Of a stretch of DNA of 17,716 nt, positions 12,643 through 17,716 are shown in pieces. The notes under the pieces were generated by a model, which searched no databases, was not told the origin of the DNA, and saw nothing but the letters and a program-made list of their open reading frames with translations. Position numbers and translations under genes: made by a program. The first letter of the stretch is position 1. Each line of letters starts with the position of its first letter. Source of the DNA: Bacillota bacterium (GTDB taxonomy: Bacteria > Bacillota > UBA994); NCBI GenBank assembly GCA_018725275.1, contig QLUC01000021.1:1-17716 (forward strand), given 5' to 3'.

Positions 12643-12654
12643 GCTGTCACACAA

Positions 12655-12682
12655 ATTATAGCGCCTAAGTAGTCTATGTCAA
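12655..12682 (-). promoter_or_regulatory. Promoter of pdxS-pdxT
   Basis: Both hexamers are perfect: TTGACA (12682-12677) and TATAAT (12660-12655), with a 16-base spacer. The predicted start is near 12648, and the GTGTAY repeats lie just downstream of it. Confidence 0.75.
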
Positions 12683-12696
12683 GGGAGTGATAATAA

Positions 12697-14031
12697 TTGC
12701 TGTACTTGCGCCTCGCCGACCACTTGCGAGCAAGCTGTCTAGCACTGGCCCCGCATAGTAAAATGCCATCAGTACGCGCCCTGGCCAAGGAGCACCAAGT
12801 CAACCCTTCGACTGTGGTAGCCGCCCTTAAACTGCTAGAATCAGAAAAAGTGCTTTACTGCCGCCAAGGCAGCGGTACCTATCGTGCACCCCATGCCACT
12901 CTGCCCCTAGAGCATTTCGAGGAGCGGCGCTCAGCCATAGATTTTACTTCAGGAACACCCTCGCCGGAATACTTCCCGGTTGCCGACTTTAAGGAGGCTT
13001 TTAACACTGTGCTCGACCGTGATGGCGGGCAGGCCTTCGCCTACCCTGATCCTCAAGGCTATTCGCCCCTCCGGCAATCCATCGCCAAGTACTTGAGCAG
13101 CCAAGGCATGAACCTGGCAGCTGACAATATCCACATTACCTCAGGCGCGCAGCAGGCCATCTTCCTGCTCGGGCAGCTACTTTTATCCCCGGGGGACCAT
13201 GTGCTCATGGAATGCCCCTCATACAGTGGGGCGCTGCAAGTGTTTGCCGCCGCGGGCGCCAAAATCATCGGAGTGCCGCTTGGCTACCAGGGCCTCCGCC
13301 CCAAGGAATTGGCTCAGACGCAAAAACACTCCCCAAGACTCATCTATACCATCCCCAACTTTCACAATCCTACCGGTGTGAGCTACAATCATGATGCCCG
13401 CCAGACCCTCATCGATTATGCCCGCCGGCATAGTTACTACATCATTGAGGATGACCACATCACCGAACTCTACTATACAGGCACTCGGCCGCGTTCGCTC
13501 TGGCAAGATGCCCCTGACCGCGTGCTCTATATCAAGAGCTTTTCTAAAATTTTTATGCCTGGTCTACGTCTGGGCTTTCTCGTCGTTCCCAAGGAACTCA
13601 GCGCAGCACTTAGCAAGGCCAAACAAACGGTAGACCTCGGAAGCTCGGGCATCACGCAGCGGGCCCTCCAATTATACTTGGAGAGCAACAAATGGCTACA
13701 GCACCTAGACACTCTGCGCTCAGTATATGGAGAAAGAGCTTCTGGCCTGTACGCGGCACTAAAAAACCACCTCAAGGGCGAGGCGGTGTTTCATCCCCTC
13801 CGAGGTGGCATGAACTCCTGGGTAGGACTCCCTACGGGGACGCATGTGCCATCACTCCTGAAGTCCGCTACCGAGCAAGGGGTCAGCTTTACGCCTGGCG
13901 AACAATTCAACCTCCCACCATATGACTACAAAAACTACCTGCGATTAAGCATTGCCTCGACCAGCCTCGAGCAAATAGATGCCGGCATCGCCATCATTGC
14001 CGCCAGTCTGGCGCGACAATCTCACCAGTGA
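12697..14031 (+). CDS. MocR/GntR family PLP-dependent regulator (probable PdxR)
   Basis: The 444-residue product fuses an N-terminal GntR winged helix (about 1-64, with PSVRALAKEHQVNPSTVVAALKLLE and GSGTYRA) to a fold-type I aminotransferase domain (from about 80). PLP contacts are visible: NPTG (224-227), D253 in EDDHITELYY, K284 in SFSKIF as the Schiff-base lysine, and R291. The start is a TTG with GGGAG about 9 bases upstream. Because it diverges from pdxS-pdxT, it is very likely PdxR, which senses PLP and controls vitamin B6 synthesis. The substrate-free role is inferred from the family, since MocR proteins usually lack aminotransferase activity. Its 3' end overlaps the convergent walJ-like gene by 10 bases. 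Confidence 0.92.
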   Translation: MLYLRLADHLRASCLALAPHSKMPSVRALAKEHQVNPSTVVAALKLLESEKVLYCRQGSGTYRAPHATLPLEHFEERRSAIDFTSGTPSPEYFPVADFKEAFNTVLDRDGGQAFAYPDPQGYSPLRQSIAKYLSSQGMNLAADNIHITSGAQQAIFLLGQLLLSPGDHVLMECPSYSGALQVFAAAGAKIIGVPLGYQGLRPKELAQTQKHSPRLIYTIPNFHNPTGVSYNHDARQTLIDYARRHSYYIIEDDHITELYYTGTRPRSLWQDAPDRVLYIKSFSKIFMPGLRLGFLVVPKELSAALSKAKQTVDLGSSGITQRALQLYLESNKWLQHLDTLRSVYGERASGLYAALKNHLKGEAVFHPLRGGMNSWVGLPTGTHVPSLLKSATEQGVSFTPGEQFNLPPYDYKNYLRLSIASTSLEQIDAGIAIIAASLARQSHQ

Positions 14032-14831
14032 TCGGCTATCGAATCGGTCAAGAATGTCGCTGCTGAAGCGCTCGCCACGGTGAGCGCCCCTTGGTATTGT
14101 ATGCGGCGCAACCAGGGTGTAATTGTGCGCAATGCCTGGGATGGCGAGTTGCAATCAAGGCTGAGGTGAGCGAGCATTATGCCCTTGGTACGTTCTGTTA
14201 CCAAAGCTGCCAAAGCCTCTCCGGCCTCGTCATTAGACAGATGCCCATACTTGCCCATGACCCGTTTTATTAAGGACCAAGGGCGACCGGAGTTAAGCTC
14301 CATGGCGCGGTCGTGATTACTCTCAAAGATGAGGTAGTCACAGTCACGGCTACCGTTTAAAACTTCTGGAGTAAATTCGCCTAGGTCGGTGACCACGGCC
14401 ACACTGGTGCCATCGGGAGCGGTAAGGCGAAACCCAAGCGGTGCGACGGCGTCATGAGACTTCCGAAACGCTGCCACCTGCAAAGACCCCGCTTGGATAA
14501 AAGAGCCATGTTCGAGGGTCACACACAAATTATCAGGCATACAAGAAGTGGACGGCTGTGCCGCCCAAAAGAGGCCGGAACTATAGACCGGCACATTATA
14601 CTTAGCCGGGAACGGCGTCTTCAGCTGCATGGAGCGAATGTGATCGCCATGTTCATGGGAGACAAATACACCTGCTAGAGCGTGTGGGTCTACGTTTGCT
14701 TCCTGCAGACTCCTTTCGAGACGTCTAATGGGCACACCACAATCCACTAAGACATTTGTGCTACCCCAGCCCACGAGGTAGGCATTGCCGTATACACTTG
14801 AACTAGCCAAGGACACCACTCGCAACTCCAT
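14022..14831 (-). CDS. WalJ/YycJ-like metallo-beta-lactamase-fold nuclease
   Basis: The product is 269 residues. The metal motif HEHGDH (H59, H61, D63, H64) follows GVFVS, and the family features KSHDAVAPLGFRL, FESNHD and a GHLSNDEA segment are present. WalJ (YycJ) proteins are metal-dependent 5'-3' exonuclease-like enzymes, often linked to replication and cell-wall control genes. Here the gene is alone, with no WalKR neighbours visible. The ATG at 14831 was chosen because the protein family begins with a short strand (ELRVVSLAS). A longer frame up to 14972 crosses a REP palindrome and the promoter and is not plausible. A TATAAT box ends 13 bases before the ATG, so the mRNA leader must be very short. 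Confidence 0.87.
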   Translation of the reverse strand: MELRVVSLASSSVYGNAYLVGWGSTNVLVDCGVPIRRLERSLQEANVDPHALAGVFVSHEHGDHIRSMQLKTPFPAKYNVPVYSSGLFWAAQPSTSCMPDNLCVTLEHGSFIQAGSLQVAAFRKSHDAVAPLGFRLTAPDGTSVAVVTDLGEFTPEVLNGSRDCDYLIFESNHDRAMELNSGRPWSLIKRVMGKYGHLSNDEAGEALAALVTERTKGIMLAHLSLDCNSPSQALRTITPWLRRIQYQGALTVASASAATFLTDSIADHW

Positions 14832-14844
14832 CACCACCCGAACG

Positions 14845-14850
14845 ATTATA
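14845..14850 (-). promoter_or_regulatory. Extended -10 promoter of the walJ-like gene
   Basis: TGGTATAAT on the minus strand is a perfect -10 with a TGN extension. No good -35 is seen 17 bases upstream. Transcription should start 6-8 bases before the ATG, giving a nearly leaderless message. Confidence 0.45.
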
Positions 14851-14890
14851 CCATAGCCAAGCGACCCCCAGACCGCACGAGAAAAGAAAA

Positions 14891-14929
14891 GCTTGGGAAC
14901 AGAGGGGACGGTTCTTCGTGTTCCCAGGC
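14891..14929 (-). repeat. REP palindrome acting as likely terminator of the MFS gene
   Basis: TGGGAACA (14894-14901) pairs with TGTTCCCA (14919-14926), and the stem extends by three more pairs, around a loop holding GGGGACGGTTCTTCG. Read on the minus strand it ends in a TTTTCTTTTC tail, directly after the MFS transporter stop. The core is shared with the copy at 16273-16303 and, in part, with the transposase inverted repeats. Confidence 0.75.
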
Positions 14930-14935
14930 TCTTTC

Positions 14936-16159
14936 TTAGGCCAAGTTGAACTTGTGCTTGAGAACCAAACATAGCCCTACGCCAACGGTTGCTAAACCCC
15001 CGGCTATCAAGAACGCTGGGGTAAAGTTGCCGGTGGCGTCATAAATGGCAGCGCCCGCCGCAGGCATAAACGCGCCAAAAGCCAAGCTAGTAAAGACCAG
15101 TCCATAATTTACGCCGAGGTGCTTGGTGCCAAAGGCAGCGGCCGTCAGCGCGGGGAAGGTGGCCAAGACAACCGCTAGGCCCCAGCCGACCAGTGCCGCA
15201 GCCATGTACAAGGTCACGGCACTGACGGCAATAACGTTAAACAGAAACAGCGTCACAGCTTGAACGGCAAAACTCACTGCCATTACCCTCACTGTGCCAA
15301 ACTTGTCGCTCAAGAAGCCCGCGATGGGCCTGCCAAACCCGTTAAAGCCAGAGAAAATCGCTACGGCTGTCGCGGCTTCGGTGGCACTAAGGCCTATAAC
15401 AAGCCTGCCAAAAGGCGTAATTAGGGCCGCGCAGAGCATACCGCCCGCTATCACCACGCCAAACGCGAGCCACATCACCCAGAAAATCGGCTTGAGCAAG
15501 ACCTCCCTCGGCGAAGCGTCAGGCGCGGGCATGACCTTTCGTTTGCGGGTCGGCGCGGCCGTACCAGTTTGCAGAACGCCCTCGGCAGGGTTCTTAATTA
15601 TCCATGCGGCTAAAAGGCACATGGCAAAGCCAATCCCTGCGATGAGCACCAGCGTTCCTTCGACACCATAGACCGGAATTAGGTAGCGAGCCTTAACAGG
15701 TGCTACAAAAGTGCCTGCTAGCCCTACACCCATTACGGCGCAGGAGATAGCGAATGCCGGGCTATCAGGGAACCATTTTCGTACAGGCGGTGCTACGCAG
15801 GCGTAAATTGTTCCCGCACCAATTCCACCCGTAAAGCCGTAGGTCAAGAACAACCACCATGGGTAAGGGAAGTGCCCCACCAGCGCGGCCCCGCCAAACC
15901 CAAGCGCGATAAACACGGCCCCGAGCAGGCAGGTCTTCTTAGGGCCGATAGTGTCCTGCATGCGCCCCGCAGGAACCATAACCAACGCGAAAACTAAAAA
16001 AAAGATCGTAAACGGCATGGCCGCCTCCGTCATAGTCCAGTCAAACCTCTCCACTAACGGAACCACCATCGGTCCCCAAGCATAGGCCACTCCCGCCAAA
16101 AAAGCCAGCAGAAACCCTGCGAAAACAATACTGTACCGCGTCCAACTTTGATTAATCAT
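14936..16159 (-). CDS. MFS transporter, OFA (oxalate/formate antiporter-like) family
   Basis: The product is 407 residues, with about twelve membrane helices. It resembles the OFA branch of the major facilitator superfamily: the FAGFLLAFLAGVAYAWGPM start, PAGRMQDTIGPKKT loop between helices 2 and 3, YGFTGGIGAGTIYACVAPPVRKWFP, and FGRPIAGFLSDKFG in the second half. OFA members exchange carboxylates such as oxalate and formate, but many have other monocarboxylates as substrate, so the cargo is open. The ATG at 16159 follows GGAGG by 6 bases; a GTG-type longer start at 16180 is less likely. It is a single gene ending at a REP-derived hairpin. A GAATTCA/TGAATTC dyad lies just upstream. Confidence 0.9.
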   Translation of the reverse strand: MINQSWTRYSIVFAGFLLAFLAGVAYAWGPMVVPLVERFDWTMTEAAMPFTIFFLVFALVMVPAGRMQDTIGPKKTCLLGAVFIALGFGGAALVGHFPYPWWLFLTYGFTGGIGAGTIYACVAPPVRKWFPDSPAFAISCAVMGVGLAGTFVAPVKARYLIPVYGVEGTLVLIAGIGFAMCLLAAWIIKNPAEGVLQTGTAAPTRKRKVMPAPDASPREVLLKPIFWVMWLAFGVVIAGGMLCAALITPFGRLVIGLSATEAATAVAIFSGFNGFGRPIAGFLSDKFGTVRVMAVSFAVQAVTLFLFNVIAVSAVTLYMAAALVGWGLAVVLATFPALTAAAFGTKHLGVNYGLVFTSLAFGAFMPAAGAAIYDATGNFTPAFLIAGGLATVGVGLCLVLKHKFNLA

Positions 16160-16172
16160 GCGTCGCCTCCAA

Positions 16173-16196
16173 GAATTCACGTTGATACATGAATTC
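16173..16196. promoter_or_regulatory. Dyad upstream of the MFS gene, candidate operator
   Basis: GAATTCA (16173-16179) and TGAATTC (16190-16196) are perfect inverted arms separated by 10 bases, starting 14 bases before the MFS ATG. The spacing suits a dimeric regulator. No neighbouring regulator gene is present in the window to assign to it. Confidence 0.3.
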
Positions 16197-16272
16197 GCCC
16201 CGCAACGCGACTTTACCTGCCGACGAGAGGAGGGGAACCGGCGGAGTGTGGTTTATCACGAAAATGGGAATT

Positions 16273-16303
16273 GGGAACGGCGAGAACCGTCCCCCGTGTT
16301 CGC
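16273..16303 (+). repeat. REP copy downstream of the stalk-domain gene
   Basis: GGGAAC...GAGAACCGTCCCC...TGTTC matches the reverse complement of the 14.9-kb REP in core and flanks. It is in the opposite orientation and sits directly at the stop of the stalk-domain gene (16303). The outer arms are less perfect than in the first copy. Otherwise the 143-base gap from 16160 to 16302 holds only the MFS upstream dyad. Confidence 0.65.
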
Positions 16304-17436
16304 TATCTGACAGCCGTCGTCAATCTGAACTGGTCGTTTTCGAGCACCATCATCACAACACGTCCGCGCAGGTTATCTATCTCGACATTCACGCGGATTT
16401 GTGTGGACGCGAGCACGCGAAAGAATCCTGCGTCCGGCATATCAACAAGCAACTGCCACGTTTCCGTGGACGCGCTGCTGGCGATTAACTCTGCACTCAA
16501 AAGCCGCTCGCGCTGCACGCCAATAAACCGCAGCCGGAGGAAGGAACGCAGCAGGTAGGCCCGCGGTGCACTGGCCATCTCCTCGCCGACTAACTTCCCC
16601 CCCTGACCGATGTAATTCCCCCGTGTCGTCAGCTTTGGCTCGATAGCCGCGTTGCTGTTCGCAAAAATAACGCCGATACTTGGCGTTCCCGGCCCCATAA
16701 AACCGGACCCAATGCGCGCCAAGACCAGCGGGGCATGACGAAAAATCAACTCGGCATCAGCCGGCCCACCCGACCGTGCTCTTATGAACACCAGCTCTGT
16801 ACTGGCGTCAAACTCCTCGGTCGTATTGGCAGCTCTGTCTAGTAGCGAGCCCGCGAATTGTCGGTTGGCGAAGGAGTCCTTGTTGATAATCGCCAACAAG
16901 TTCTCTAGCGAGCCGCGGTCGCTAGGTACATCATTAATGCGCAAGCCCCCTTCAACACTCCACTGGTAGCTCCACCCAAATTCGTCTACCGCAAAACGCC
17001 AAGTTAGCGGGAAGTAAGTCACGCCTCTGAAGTTGAGCAGCGGCCAAAGCTCGTTCCTGTTGTTTATTCTCTTGCCGTTGACCGTGATGCCATAGGTGGG
17101 AATTGTCACTGTGACGTCCCCGCTCCGGTTTATCGTCGGCTCATCGGCAATAAATGCGCCCGCCGACTCCGCCCTAGTGACTATGAGTCCCTCACGTTGT
17201 GACCACTGCGTGGTCAACCCCATAAAGCGGGCCAGGTTATAGGTGAGCGGAATGTAGGTGATGTTTCTGTGGCGCAATAGCGGAAAACCAGCATTGACAT
17301 TGTTAATGGTGATGCCATTAAGTACTACGTTCTCCTCGACAATCGTAGCCCTCACGGTAGCCGCGCTACCCAGCGTTACAGCATGGGACAACAAGAGCCC
17401 TACGACCATCATCGCTGCCAGCAATCTCTTAATCAT
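16303..17436 (-). CDS. Secreted copper amine oxidase N-domain-like (stalk) protein
   Basis: The product has 377 residues. A signal peptide (MIKRLLAAMMVVGLLLSHA..., cut probably after GSAA) is followed by two copies of a stalk domain, at roughly 33-90 and 108-170. Each has the pattern of an Asn-Gly strand, then a PLL..R..TY.PLT or PLLNFRGVTYFPLTW segment and a W-S/Y-QW...GL end. Such domains occur in many exported Firmicute proteins and are not an enzyme by themselves. The C-terminal 190 residues have no family I recognise; they are rich in beta-type patches and contain no cysteines. The ATG at 17436 is preceded by AGGAGG at 6 bases. The frame extends upstream to 17544 but without a matching site. 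It is a single gene next to REP copies. Confidence 0.75.
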   Translation of the reverse strand: MIKRLLAAMMVVGLLLSHAVTLGSAATVRATIVEENVVLNGITINNVNAGFPLLRHRNITYIPLTYNLARFMGLTTQWSQREGLIVTRAESAGAFIADEPTINRSGDVTVTIPTYGITVNGKRINNRNELWPLLNFRGVTYFPLTWRFAVDEFGWSYQWSVEGGLRINDVPSDRGSLENLLAIINKDSFANRQFAGSLLDRAANTTEEFDASTELVFIRARSGGPADAELIFRHAPLVLARIGSGFMGPGTPSIGVIFANSNAAIEPKLTTRGNYIGQGGKLVGEEMASAPRAYLLRSFLRLRFIGVQRERLLSAELIASSASTETWQLLVDMPDAGFFRVLASTQIRVNVEIDNLRGRVVMMVLENDQFRLTTAVR

Positions 17437-17467
17437 GTGCATCCTCCTTTGTTTGTTATGAATAGAT

Positions 17468-17488
17468 GGGGCGGTTCCTCGCGTTCTC
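17468..17488 (-). repeat. Degenerate half-REP upstream of the stalk-domain gene
   Basis: GGGGCGGTTCCTCGCGTTCTC matches the core-to-arm half of the 14.9-kb REP with several changes. The other arm is missing. With the copy at 16273-16303 it flanks the stalk-domain gene in inverse orientation. Confidence 0.4.
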
Positions 17489-17518
17489 ACGGGCAGTGAT
17501 GCGGTATCATTCTTCTGA

Positions 17519-17638
17519 TCGCAGCTTTTTAAGGAGATATACAAACTCCTGGCGCAGCAAGGTCAGCTTTCGCTTCGCGAGACAGCGACACTATTAAAGG
17601 TAACGCGCAAAACGGTTTACAATACAAAGTCATGCTAA
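17519..17638 (+). pseudogene. Helix-turn-helix remnant without a start codon
   Basis: Between stops at 17516-17518 and 17636-17638 a 39-codon frame encodes QLFKEIYKLLAQQGQLSLRE and then TATLLKVTRKTVYN, a convincing helix-turn-helix of the transposase/excisionase type. The frame has no ATG, GTG or TTG, and it ends right after the recognition helix. An AAGGAG motif lies inside. It is most simply the fragment of a lost mobile-element or regulator gene. Confidence 0.45.
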
Positions 17639-17655
17639 GCGAGGACTAATCCGCC

Positions 17656-17716
17656 ATGACAAAGGAAAGGAACGGACATCGGGTGAAGGAAGGAAGGAAG
17701 GAAGGAACGGCAGGAA
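17656..17716 (+). CDS. Possible start of a gene running off the window
   Basis: An ATG at 17656, with GAGGA about 10 bases upstream, opens a frame to the window end (MTKERNGHRVKEGRKEG...). The coding run includes the GAAG repeat, so repeat-length changes would shift the frame. Twenty codons cannot establish a real gene or a family. Confidence 0.25.
   Translation, partial: MTKERNGHRVKEGRKEGTAG
17685..17707 (+). repeat. GAAG tetranucleotide microsatellite
   Basis: Five full GAAG units plus GAA in perfect tandem. It lies about 30 bases into a candidate open frame at the very end of the window. Confidence 0.9.

Noticed and set aside
14832..14972. 47-residue N-terminal extension of the WalJ-like protein
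   Set aside because: It would translate through the promoter and REP palindrome. The protein family begins at the internal ATG.
1..17716. CRISPR array, tRNA or rRNA genes, prophage genes
   Set aside because: No regularly spaced repeats, cloverleaf-like sequence, rRNA motifs or phage structural genes were seen by eye. A tRNAscan or Infernal run would be decisive.

Overview
The window looks like a mid-GC (roughly 50-55%) anaerobic Firmicute of the clostridial/Peptococcaceae-Dethiobacter kind. Evidence for this: strong AGGAGG ribosome binding sites, TTG and GTG starts, near-consensus sigma-A promoters, an aldehyde:ferredoxin oxidoreductase-family tungsten/molybdenum enzyme, a flavin thioredoxin reductase without NADPH motifs, a DUF156 (CsoR/CstR-type) regulator, and a REP-palindrome/Y1-transposase family. 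No rRNA, tRNA or CRISPR array is visible. The exact taxon cannot be fixed from the sequence alone.

Layout. 1-433: minus-strand feoA, with the first codons of a probable feoB at the window edge, behind a promoter that overlaps a Fur-box-like dyad. 477-1392: a ZIP metal transporter with its own promoter and terminator. 1407-4243: a minus-strand operon aor -> moaD-like (ends in Gly-Gly-Gly) -> thiF/moeB-like, which looks like an oxidoreductase plus a sulfur-carrier/E1 pair. 4360-5487: a divergent second ThiS/MoaD-like gene whose last codons lie in the terminal inverted repeat of an 858-bp Y1 (HUH) transposase element.

5494-8589: a redox module. A minus-strand operon carries thioredoxin (WCMPC), a membrane NapH-type iron-sulfur protein fused to an FAD/NAD oxidoreductase, and a DUF156 regulator. 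It diverges from a plus-strand thioredoxin-reductase-like flavoprotein. A perfect-arm dyad, ATACCC-N4-GGGTAT, lies between the two near-consensus divergent promoters at a position where a bound repressor would block both. This is the most interesting part of the window. I infer a route by which electrons cross a membrane iron-sulfur/flavin protein to feed a thiol-disulfide system that is not NADPH-driven, under control of its own repressor.

8591-11136: minus-strand rnhA-rtcB (RNase HI, RNA ligase), an internally deleted NYN-domain gene with a second short remnant downstream, and terminators. 11160-14031: the PLP biosynthesis pair pdxS-pdxT, divergent from a MocR-type regulator (probably PdxR), with promoters and repeat operators between them. 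14022-16196: a WalJ/YycJ-like metallo-beta-lactamase-fold nuclease and an OFA-family MFS transporter, separated by a REP palindrome that can act as a terminator. 16273-17716: a secreted stalk-domain protein flanked by REP copies, a helix-turn-helix remnant, and a GAAG tetranucleotide repeat at the window end.
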